Shown here in pieces: positions 13,301 to 23,880 of a stretch of DNA of 64,000 nt; position 1 is the first letter of the stretch; every line of letters starts with the position of its first letter. Below the pieces are notes generated by a model. It searched no databases. It had not been told where the DNA came from and worked only from the letters and a program-made list of their open reading frames with translations. The stretch lies in the NCBI GenBank assembly GCA_013397845.1, contig VZTG01005436.1, positions 2,475,638 to 2,539,637 on the forward strand, read 5' to 3'. A program made the position numbers and the translations under genes. Source of the DNA: Melanocharis versteri (Eukaryota; Chordata; Aves; Passeriformes; Melanocharitidae).

Positions 13301-16300
13301 TTTGTTTAATTGGGTGCCAAACCTGTTTTTCTGTCTGCGCTAAGTTAGACCAGCAGGAATCCTATGTTGCATGTTCTCTGGCTGCTGGGAAGAACTGATT
13401 TAAATGCCACTGAGGGGCACACAGATCTGCAGAACATCTCAGTGTCACGTCACATTTATCCCTCTCATCCATTGCTCACTTTTCCCACTTGCTTACCTCT
13501 GCTCATACAGGAGCTTTTTCCATATCCTCAGCTGAAGTCCTGTGTGTGGTTCTGCACATACCAGCAAGGATGCACCAAGCATGTGGACTTCTGCCTCTGT
13601 CTGGAAAGATCTCAGGGCAGGAATGAGCATGTTTGTACCTGACCATGAGCAGTGCCCAGTGCTCCATGGGAAAGGAGAGGAGGAGATCATCATGTTACTT
13701 TCTTAACAGCATGTGTTGTCTCACATGCATGTTGCTCTGGCACGCCAGCTGCCTCAAGACACAGCCACCAGTGTAGCACAACAATCCTCAAGAACTGCTT
13801 TGGCCTCATAGTGGACACAAATTACTGGGGTGAGATATCCCGTAGGACTCCAAGAAAAAAGGGCTCTGATCACAGCCCCCAGAAGGGCTTCTTCATGTTT
13901 TTTCCTTGCACCTTGGGGTTGTCTTCCCTGAAAACTCATTTCTTTTCAGTGGGGTGCCTGAGGTGTCTGCTCCGCTGCCCTTCACATGGAGTTGCACTTG
14001 GCCATGTTGACTGCAAGTGAGAAGCTTAGAGCTGGCTCTTTATTACAGTGTCTAGTACATACTATGACAGATGAAGGTCTAGAAAGCTACCTGAGGTTGA
14101 CACCAAGGTGTGTAAACACTAGAGAGGTGAGAAGTACAGAAATGTCTGCACCCTTCCCGAAGATATGTTTTCACCTGTGTTTTTCAGAGACTGAAGTAGT
14201 CGGGTGGTTTTTGTACTCAGATTGACTTTGCTTGGCTACATGTAGGCCCAGAGATGTAGCTCTAGAGAAGACTGGGGAAAAATAATAATTTGAAAACAAG
14301 ATAACAAGGGGGAAAATAGGCATGATTTTAAGAACTGTAAATTGGAGTGCAAATATGCCTTTAATCTTTTAGAGATGAAACCATTTTCATATTCATTTGG
14401 AATAAATTTTGGTTGGTTTTTTTGTTGTTGTTGTGTGTTTGCTGGTATATGAACTTTTTGCTTTTTGTCGCATTTACAGGATCCTGATTTACAGCTGTGT
14501 GGGAAAGTAGCAGTGACTCTTGGTTAAAGCAAGATTCCTATCTGAGGTGTTTTTGCCTTCAGACTTCTCAGGGTCAAAACATCATTCCACTGGAACTATA
14601 TTTTTGTGTTAATTTCCAGCTCAGTTTTGTCCTTGGAATGAATTTGGCTATTCTTTTGCAGTCATTACAAAAACTTATTTCTTCTATTACTTTTATTGAG
14701 ATTGCTGATTTTTTTTTTTTCCCCTAAGACAGCACATGGACAGACACAAACTTCCCAAAAGTACCTTTGGAATGAAATAAGCTTAAACCAATGACTCAGT
14801 CACACAGCTTTTTCTGGTATTTTTAAAGATCTTTCCCCTTAGGAAGGGGTCCTGGGGCTTCAGAAGTTATGATTACAGAATTGGATTCAGGCTTGAATTC
14901 ATTGCAGGTTTATAAAGGGATTATTAACAGCTGCTTCTGCTAGCTGTAAATTCTGTCACAGGAGTTTGGGATTTGGCCATAAAGGTGAAAATTTCCTTTG
15001 CTAGATTTATCTGAGGGAAGACAGCGCTGGCTGGGGAGAAGGTGAGGTGAGAGCAAAAGGCTGGGTTCATGTTTACCTGAATGTTTCAGTAGTTTGCTTT
15101 AAAGGGATGCAAAGCAGAATTAAAGCTGTCCCTTACTCCTCTGGGAAGATCAGATGGCAAAAATGTTGCCTAACCGTTCTCAAGAGAGATGCTTGGTTGA
15201 TGAGTATTGATTCACTATGGAGTGTTTCTCTTGAATTTTGATTTGTATCTGGCCCACAGACTAAGAAAAAGAATTGGCTGTGGTAGATGATAAGAGTATG
15301 CACTCCTTGACTGAAACAAATCTCTGTGACCTCTTTGGGAAGATGGAGAAATCAATCACTAGGTGACAAGTCCTGTGTTTGGTAGCTCCTGAATGTATTT
15401 CACTGCTTGAAGCTGCTTGCATAACAGCAGGGAGTAGAATCCAGCTCTGAGGTCTAAAGTGTTTACTCTGTGAAAATCCTCTGAGTTCAATTTTCTTCAG
15501 ATATTTATGATCCAGTGAAAATTAAATTGTGGCAGAAGGTTTATGAAGCATGAACGTATACATAAGAGAATGCACACAGTTGGATATTCACATCTGCACA
15601 TTTTCCATTAAAATACTGACTGCCTACTTGGGGGGGATAATTGGCTCAGAATTACACAACTGAATTTAGTTACTTGAAGTAATTAGGACAGTGTATGTGG
15701 CTTGTGAAGGGGCCATAAGGCCATTTTTGTATAGAATCATAGCTTCTAACTTATTAAAAGATGAAGTGCATAAAGTGCCTCCCTTGTTTTAAGGATCTCG
15801 TAGGACTAGGGAATAAAGCAACTTGTGAAACTGGAACTACAACTGCTCTGCAGTACAATAGTGGTTCAAAAAGAACTTCAGAAATAATATTTTGAGCCTA
15901 TCAGCATACCAGCAACTTTGGAGATTGTGTACAGCTGTGAAAGAGGGGGCACACTGCTCTGAAGTGGCTTGAATAGAATGGGGGTATGAGAATATATAGT
16001 TCTATTTTCAGTAGTGTTTGTGTACTTTTTCACAGACAGAAAATACTTTAATCCTTTGTGGCAATAGGTCCTTTTGGAAATACATGAGTCTAGAGTTAGG
16101 TCTACCTTCTGTCCTTTTCCACTTGTGGGGTAATGTGTCGTGGTTATCTGTAGTAACATCTGGGGATGTTGCAGTTTGAAAAGATTTATTTTTACCAATT
16201 TTTATTAAAAGTTTGTTGTGTTTTTTGTTGGGTTTTGTTTATTTTAATACTGTGTAAAAGATGCTGTGTGTACAATATGTAGAATAGTAGCAGAAGATAA

Positions 16301-17817
16301 ACTGGCATGGATTTAAAAAATATCAAAAAATATTTATTTAAAAATATTTTAAAAATACTTGGGAGACATAGAAATGCTAATTTTGGGCTAAATTGCTAGC
16401 ATATACTTTGTAGTAGACAAAAATTGTAGAGAAGTAATTTCCTTGCATTCAAATATATGAGAACACCTGTTATTATAATTCCAGCTTTATGTTCCAAGTG
16501 AATAGAACTCACTCAGAACTCAATAAATATTACATTTTGTTCTCATTTTCTGTGTATAGACTTCAGTTTCAATTTACATAAACCATATGCTGTGGAGTGT
16601 TTTGCAGCTTCCTCTGCTTGTTGTTCTGTATATTTTCACATACATGGCAACACCTTGAATAACTTTGCTATGTCTCTGAGGCATACTGGATGAGGCGATG
16701 TATTCCCCAGATTTATTCTCCCAGTGTCCATTGTTTTACTCTGTAAAGAAATCCAGCAAGCCTAAAGCAGGATATTATGCTTCATGTTAAAGCTTACGAC
16801 AGTCAGGTGACTTGGCAAACATACAGAGCCTGTTTGTTCCATGCTTGGTGATTCTTGTGTTGCCCTGGTATTCTAGATTGTGTGTCTTTGGTCAAAAAAA
16901 TCAAAATATCAGAAGAGTGTTTTCAGCCCATGCTGTGCTTCTGAATGCCTTGATCTAGCAATCCGTGTAGTGCTGTGACTGGCTGGGAGCCTGAAGTTAG
17001 AGTATGTCTTGATTTGCATATGGTACAGATGGATAAAAATATTTGAAAGTTGGTACTGCTGCATTTTCCCCCTTTCCTGCTATTTCTGGTTGTTTGTGAA
17101 TTGTACTTTCCTACTGTTTCAAGTAATCCTTACTAATGCAAATATTAATAGGTTTAATAGCAACCAAATGAGATATGATTTTAAAACTGGATTTTAGTTT
17201 CTACATTCACATCATAATTTTGCAGTTGTAACAGAGAGGAGTAAAACACTGATTTGTTAGCTGTGTGAAAAAGAACTTTTGTTTATCTTGTGTTTTAAAA
17301 ATGGGCATAATTAAATCATTGCTAACCAAGAAAACAAATTATAAGTGCTTTCACTAAAATATTTAATTTGCAGTGTTCATTTGCAAAAACCCAGGGGATA
17401 ATGGGGATTGATCCTGTGATGGGTGCTTGATTTGAAGCTTCTGGTGCATGCAGTGCTCTAATCCTAATGACTTTCAAATGATGGAAGAAATGAGTTGTAT
17501 TCATCTGCCATCGCCTGAGAATCTTGCTTGCATGTATCAAATGCTGCAGTCAGTTGAGAGGACTGATGGAAACTGACAGCACATAATCTCATTCCAGTGA
17601 ACCTGTGGGTTCCAAGCAGTTTATTACCGGGTTTCTTTCAACACCTGTAGATTTTGCACTTTGATTTCCCTGTTTTGTAGTCTTTCAAACTCTCCTTCTC
17701 AAACCTGTATCTCTTATGTAGACACAGACTGGTGTGTGATTGATTTCTTGCTGTTGGAGAGTTGCAGAATGGCTCTCACAGACAGAGAAAAGATGCAAAA
17801 TGGAGGGAGATTCTTTG
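4399..17817. other. Long non-coding stretch, no gene recognised
   Basis: About 13 kb without a recognisable gene or interspersed repeat. Somewhat more GC-rich pockets at 6650-7170, 7670-8310 and 13360-14020 carry frames of 90-148 codons, but these overlap frames on the opposite strand and show no domain, signal peptide or family motif I know. The frame at 10705-11058 (117 codons) is hydrophobic and low in recognisable motifs. Low-complexity runs occur, such as the T-run near 14709-14720 and an A/T-rich patch at 16310-16360. A possible, very decayed CR1 tail near 8400-8450 is too weak to call. Confidence 0.6.
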
Positions 17818-17852
17818 GTCATGTAGCTACCATACCATGCATGCTACATGAC
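17818..17852. repeat. Short perfect inverted repeat (10-bp arms)
   Basis: The arms gtcatgtagc (17818-17827) and gctacatgac (17843-17852) are exact reverse complements separated by 15 bases, so a 10-bp hairpin can form. No T-run follows, so it does not look like a terminator, and the stem is far shorter than a microRNA precursor. Confidence 0.8.
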
Positions 17853-20800
17853 TGGGCATGATTTGATTAATGGGGAGGAGAGCTAGGGAGAAAAGGAATG
17901 ATAAGTCTTGTGGTCTCCCCCTTTCTCCTGTGCCCTATGGAGCAAATATTCAGCCCATAGCCATAAAAACTTTTATGGTTGTGCATTATACTGTTAAAGA
18001 CAATTGGAAAGAGGTTAGTTCTGATTTTGTTTGATTTATGAAGTTTACTGATGTTACCTATTTTTATTTCTTGATTCTTGTCTCATTTGTCTTTAGAATG
18101 ATCCTTCAAATAGGAAATCAAAATGAATTAATTTCGTCCAGTTGATCAGAAATTTACTGCTGACAACTACATATTAAATATGCTGGTTTGTGATGAAGAT
18201 TGAAACCCTTTTCTTTGGCCCCCATGGCAAACTGAAGGAGAGATGGCTTGTGTTTGTCCTCCAGCCTAAGTTTGTTGACAAGTAAGGACTTGGAGATGGG
18301 GATGCCTTTGTAAGTACAGTCCATTCTCAAGGCTAAAATGATTCTGCTTCCCTTATCAGGCAGCAGTATCTGAACCAAACAAAAAAGGGCTTCTGAGCCA
18401 GGAGATATCTTGTATGACATGTATTCAGACAGAAATTGCTGTGACCTCTGGGTTACCTTTGCTTATGTAAGGCAGGGGATAGCAGAGCAGGAGGAGGGAG
18501 ACTGCTGCCAGCCCCAGGGAGCAGTGTAGGCAGGGCATGCTCTGCCTGCTTCCAGTAAATTAAAAAAACTTTCTGAGACAGTGCAGAGTGGCCTTAACTT
18601 CCTACTGGCATTGACATAATGTCGTATCTGGTCATCACAGCATTTACGTTGTCTGGTCAGAGACAAACTTATCTTCTTCAGACGTTTCCATAGCATTCTC
18701 TCACCCTGAGGAGCTGAGGTTCCTAAACCAACACTGACTCATTTCCTCTGAAGATACAGGGTTTCCAAGCACTTAGTGAGCTGAAAGCATGGCTATATGG
18801 AGCATCACCCAGTAGAAAAATGTCATGGGTATTTGATGAATCCCCTAAATCTTTGACCTACTACTTAAGTCCAACAAGCATGGGCCCTTTTGAACTTCCA
18901 TGCTGCTCTAAGACATCTGTTGCTTTTGATTTTTTTGATGTTTTGTATGTTTGGTTCATATTAACACAAAATGGAAAGACATGCTTTTGTATTTCTGTAG
19001 GAGCTCTTTTGGGTGCTAGAGTTGCCCGTGAGTGCATTTTGACTCACGGACTCTCAGATGCTGGGAGTTCTTCAATTAGCAGGGAGTCTCTCCTGCCACT
19101 GGCTTTTTTTGCTCTATGTAAGTATGCCACTCTTGCCTTTCCTTTTCCCTCTTAACTGATTTTTTTTTCTCCCTGTCACATTACCGTAGAAGCTGTAAAG
19201 TCACTGAACCACTGCTGTGCCTTTCTGTCCTTTCTGTATCAATCATGTGGGACAGAGAATGCCTTGAAGGTTGCAGCCTCTGCTTTGTTCTGCCTATACA
19301 TTGAAATAAAGGGTGCAGGCAAGAAGGAAACTAGCTGTGCTTTTAGTGGGGTGATCTGAACCCTGCACCTCAGTTCTAGTTCTGATGCTGGCTGTCCCAT
19401 TCGTAACTTGCATTTCCCCACGAGAACAGTGCAATGTGGTTGTTAAAGGAACTGGGATTTCTATAGAACAAAATTTCCCATGCCGCATATGGAAAATCTC
19501 ATCTGACCCATCTGTGATGCAGGATGAGTAATGTGAATGGAAGTCATGTAGAAGATGTAACATGGTGAGGGATCCTGAGCAGTGGCAGAGAACTGAAGCA
19601 TAGAAATCCTGAACTAAATGCAGCAACCCGTTCTTTCTTTCATTACATTTAATTGCCGGGGTTCTTTTCTGTTCACCCTGCTATAGTGTTTTCTGAGAAG
19701 TGTAGTGCCCAGGCTTGGTGCAGTTCTCTTGCTGAAGCATCAACGACTACAGGTGAAACAAATGTCTATAGATTCCAAGGTGAAGTTTGTTTTAGAGTCA
19801 TTGTTTGTCTGTCATTTGGTTTTCCAACAGCATGACACAGACATATATTTCTGATACTACCTAATCTCCAGATCTACCCATTTTCCATGTTGCATTTGTG
19901 CAACTGGTAACTACTACGTTTGTTCATACTGTATTATCATCTTATTTCAAGCCCATTCCAATTGATTTCTTAAATCTTTTAAACTTCGAAGTCTGTCCTC
20001 CCATGTACTTACAGTCCCTTCTAGATGCTGTCTGGACTGTGTATAGAAAACACATGTTCTCTGTTTCACTGTCTCACTCGAGTCCTAAGTGAGTATCACA
20101 CAGTGCAGCCTTTCTGTTTGGCAGCAAATCTCTGAGAAGCATGTTCTGGTTTTCTATTGTGAAAAAGCATAAAAAAAGCTATGTATTCATTGAAGAGGTA
20201 GAGCATCTCCTACTTCTGTCTTACAGAAAGGCCTTTTATCCTGTCATAGGAGCAAGAGTGGCATGATCTCTTTCTGATAAATCCACACTAGTTCTTTCCA
20301 AACACTCTATAACCTTCAGGGTGTTTGCAAAGAGAGAGCTCATTTCCCCACCTGTTTCCATGTTTCCTGTGAACTAAAGTTCAACAGGGCCAGGCAATCT
20401 CTGATCAGTCAACATTATTTGTTGCTCTCAGAAAGACAGAAAATTTTCCCCTGAATGGAAGTTCCCAAACAGAGTCTGTCTCTTTTGTGGAGGTTACTGT
20501 ATTTATTTAATTTCTATTTTCACAGCCTTTTTACAGACACTGTGTTGTCTATCTATACTTCTGATGGAAAATTTCTGTCAAACTTCCTTTCAATAGTCAC
20601 TGCTGAATATACTATCCTTTATTTAGAGAATTACTATGGCAGTGGAAATTGTGGTAGTCTACTTTCAGAAATAGTGGGAGTTAGAGAGCAGAGTCCTATC
20701 TCTGATGCAAAAGCATTGATCTGTCTGTTACTACTGGGAGACTGAGATACGTCAGCCCAAATTCACTGCAAAGAATTTGAAGCTTTTAAATCACAACTCA

Positions 20801-21175
20801 TTTCTCTTTGCCGAGAATATAGAGAGTGTCTGGGATAGCTATTTGGGTGCCACAGATGTAGAAAACAAGTCAGCTGGATGAACTCGGGCAACAGGGAGCA
20901 AGTAAATGCACTTTAAATTCAATGTTTTACTGCATGAATTGATGCAGTCACTTAACTTCCTGAAAAAAACCATGGGGACCTCACTAAAAGTGGAATGGCT
21001 GAGAAGGACTCCTTTTGGTTACAATTGTGATATCCAAAATGCTGAGATTAAAAAGACGGATTGATCAGCCAGGTTGTGTAATTTAGGTTGTGATCCAAAT
21101 TGCACTAAAATTAATGCATGGATTCAACCTCAAGAGGGCTGAACTGAGCTCTAATAGATAAAAGAATCCACTAAA
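17853..21175. other. Non-coding stretch, no gene recognised
   Basis: Stops are dense. The longest frames are 18820-19155 plus (111 codons) and 19294-19626 minus (110 codons), neither of which I recognise. A long pyrimidine tract ending in AG near 19139-19191 looks like a splice acceptor, but no convincing coding exon follows. No repeat family was seen until the CR1 copy that begins near 21176. Confidence 0.6.
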
Positions 21176-21650
21176 CACAGAATCAGACACTATCCTGAGT
21201 TGGAAGGGACCCACAAGGATCATCGTATCCAGCTCGTGGCCCTACACAGGACCATCCCAAGAGTCACACCATGTGCCTGAGAGTGTTGTCCAAACTCTTC
21301 TTGAACTCAGTCAGGCTTGGTGCTGTGACCACTCCCCTGGGTAGCCTGTTCCAGTGCCCAACCATCCTCTGGGTGAAGAAACTTTTTCTAATATCTAACC
21401 TAAACCTCCCCTGACACAACTTCAGGCCATTCCCTTGCGTCCTGTCACTGATCACCATGGAGAAGAGACAAGTGCCTGCCCCTCCTCTTCCCCTCACAAG
21501 GAAGTTGTAACTGCAATGAGGTCTCCCCTCAGTCTCCTCTTATCCAGGCTGATCAGACCAAGTGACCTCAGCCGCTCCTCATACGGCTCCCCCTCAAGGC
21601 CCTTCACCATCTTCGTTGCCATCCTTTGGATGCTCTCTAATAGTTTAATC
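21176..21650 (-). mobile_element. CR1 LINE, 5'-truncated copy (about 475 bp)
   Basis: On the minus strand this is the 3' end of a chicken-repeat-1 retrotransposon. Read on the plus strand it begins with the complement of the CR1 tail (cagaatcagacac, then gagttggaagggaccc). It continues through the 3' part of ORF2 to a break near ctctaatagttta. The minus-strand frame 21264-21497 contains the familiar end of the CR1 ORF2 protein, with motifs FRLDIRKSFF and HWNRLPRGVV, closing at a TGA after LRHMV. ORF2 encodes the endonuclease/reverse transcriptase; only the part after those domains is left, so the copy is dead. 5' truncation is the normal outcome of CR1 target-primed insertion. Its tail resembles those at 29131-29190 and 61358-61422. 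The subfamily was not assigned. Confidence 0.95.
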
Positions 21651-21923
21651 ACAAGACACTTTGGAATATTTTTCTTGCTGTTTAAAAGTTTAAAATTTTC
21701 AAGCTTTTTTTCTTAAATATCTGCCTATGGTGAACTGCAAATGGCTGGTCTGGTTACAGCAGAGCAGGAGTTAGTGAAACTTTTGTCTGTTTTCATCTTA
21801 CCTCAAAATTTTCAGTTTAAGGTTTTTTCTATATCTGATATAATGTCTTTTGATTTTTATCTTCATTATTTTTCACATTAATGTCTTGCAGAATTTCAGC
21901 TTGATAGTTTTGGAGGAGAGACA

Positions 21924-22085
21924 AATCACAGAATCAGATGGGCTGATGCCTGTTTCCACCTCCTGCTCAAAGCAGGTCTTATTAGAACAGGTGGCTTGAG
22001 TAGGCTGATGTTGGGGTTTGAGTATCTCCAAGGATGGAGGTTCCATGGCCTTTCTGGGCATCCCGTCTCATCGCCTGGCCAAAAC
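21924..22085 (-). mobile_element. CR1 LINE fragment, degraded, different subfamily
   Basis: Plus-strand reading shows the complement of another CR1 3' end: atcacagaatcag, ctgctcaaagcagg, then gagtatctccaaggatgga and tctctgggca-like sequence. The block containing 'tatctccaaggatgga' is typical of CR1 copies that differ from the one 270 bp to the left, so this is a separate older insertion and not part of the same copy. The inner boundary near 22066-22085 is blurred by divergence. No coding capacity remains. Confidence 0.8.
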
Positions 22086-22256
22086 AGATCTCTGTTGAGC
22101 AGATGACATCCAGAACATCTCTGAAAGCAGTGTCATGATCTCAGTGGATGGACAAGTGTCCTGGGTTTCTTCTAGGAACAAGCAGGCATTCATAATTCTA
22201 GAGAGACCTTAGGTGCCATAGATACTCCATCCTACCTAGGGATTTTTTTGATAGCC

Positions 22257-22946
22257 TCAGCTAGGGTTTAACTGGTATGTACACAAAGTGATCTTGGAAT
22301 TTTTCAAACAGGGAGAAAAACCAGTCTCAACTTGACCACTGTATCTCCCATTCAGTTTTTCTAGTTGGATTTCTTTGTTGGCTACAACAGAGCTTGCTAT
22401 TAAGGGCTGGTCCTTTGGATCAGTGAGGAAGATTCCACCAGTTTTTTTGGTAGACGTGGAGCTGTCTGAGCCGACTGCTGAGTTCTTCACCTTGACCCAG
22501 TCACAGTGTCACTTCTGTGAGTGTGTTTGATACTGATTTGGTAGGAAGCCAGTCTGCATGCAGGCAGGAGTGGGAACATCAGCTCCTGTAGCCTTCCAGC
22601 AAAGGTTTGGGACTGAAGCCTGCCGTGATACTGGCCTCCATCCCTGCTGAGCTGCAAAAATCAGTTTGAGGAGACCAGAAAAGCCCAGAGGAACAGTAAG
22701 GTCTAGGACTAGAATTAAAGCTGACTCTCTTTTGTGCCAAACCCCCAGGGCTTGCTTCTTACAAGATTTGCCCTCCTTATTTCTTGAGACTGGGCCCCAC
22801 TTTGCAGAGATGGGATGGCAGGTAGCTGCTTCCTCCCCTCCCTGCTGAGATCTGGCGGTACTGTAGCTCACACTTGGAGGAATGGAGGCTGCTTTTTTTC
22901 CTCTTACAGCCTCCTGGAGATATGTCAGTAAATCATGTGCATTGTG
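22257..22946 (-). other. Unrecognised minus-strand open frame with one internal stop
   Basis: Read on the minus strand, one frame stays open from about 22946 down to 22512, meets a TGA at 22509-22511, and stays open again to a stop just before 22257. That is roughly 145 plus 83 codons in the same frame. Neither half starts with a convincing ATG; the reported starts at 22871 and 22490 are GTG. The second half contains the stretches KKTGGIFLTDPKD and NKEIQLEKLNGRYSGQ, which read like ordinary protein. The first contains LTYLQEAVRGKK. I recognise no family. There is no poly(A) tract at the downstream end to mark a processed pseudogene. It may be a chance frame, a decayed retrocopy, or an exon remnant. 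Confidence 0.3.
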
Positions 22947-23880
22947 TTATGGGAAATATTAAATGCAGCAGCTTTCTTAAAAGATTAAGTTTCTTTCCCT
23001 TGGTAAACATTATATGAATATTAAATAAAATATTAGCTCAACAAGTTGCATGTATTACTAGCGGCATGCTCTCATCGATGCTCATTACACTCTGCTGGTT
23101 TTAAAGGGTCTTGTTTTTGAAATGGTTAACAGTTGCTTCTTTTTTTTAAATACCATTTCTAGTTTCTCAGTCTCTGAGAAAATATTAATTTTGAGACCCA
23201 TAAACCAGAAGAAAAAGTCTTTAAAAGCATACAATCTAATATCTCCTGGTTGTTTTCTTAAAGCAATGTCTTCAGTCCTGGGGATTCTTAGTTTTTAAAA
23301 ATACTGAAATTCTGCTTTGACTAGCCTAGTACTTTCTCGAGCCATTAAAACCAATGTCGGTTTTGGGCTCAAAACTTAAATGTTAGTACTGCTAATTAAC
23401 TTTGGCATGGTAGAATAGCAAGAGTAGTAAAATGTTTTTAAATTTTTTGTCCCTGTGTTGACTGATTGCATTGTTTGGATGTCATTAGGCTGCTTATTTA
23501 TAGCAAGAGTATGAGCAATGCACTATAAGCAGGGGAAGTAATTCCTGGCTGCTTAGCTAGAAGTTCAAATGTTAATTTTTGTTAGTGTTTAAATTGAATG
23601 AAAGCATCGTTTTGTTCAATTCTTCAGTATTCCAAAGAAATTGATTACAAAAGTGCAATTTAGGCAACAACCTTAATCTCTCCTTTTATTATGCAAGTTG
23701 ACAGTGCCAGTATTAGCCTGCAGTCTTCCTGACTTTTTTATGAATGTTGTACATTGCTTTGCAGTCACTTAATAATATTAAATTTCCTGAACTGAAGAGA
23801 AACTGTTCAATTATTTTTAGAATAAGAGCCCAGATATCCACAACATGGAGATAAGTCATATTTATAAAAATATATCCTCA
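22947..23880. other. AT-rich, repeat-free block, possible conserved non-coding element
   Basis: No frame, repeat or low-complexity array of note. The block is AT-rich but complex in sequence, with homeodomain-type cores such as gctaattaac at 23391-23400. By eye it resembles the texture of vertebrate conserved non-coding elements in gene deserts. This is inference only; conservation cannot be seen from one sequence. Confidence 0.25.

Noticed and set aside
21435..21716. 93-codon plus-strand frame
   Set aside because: Runs antisense through the CR1 copy at 21176-21650; not a gene.
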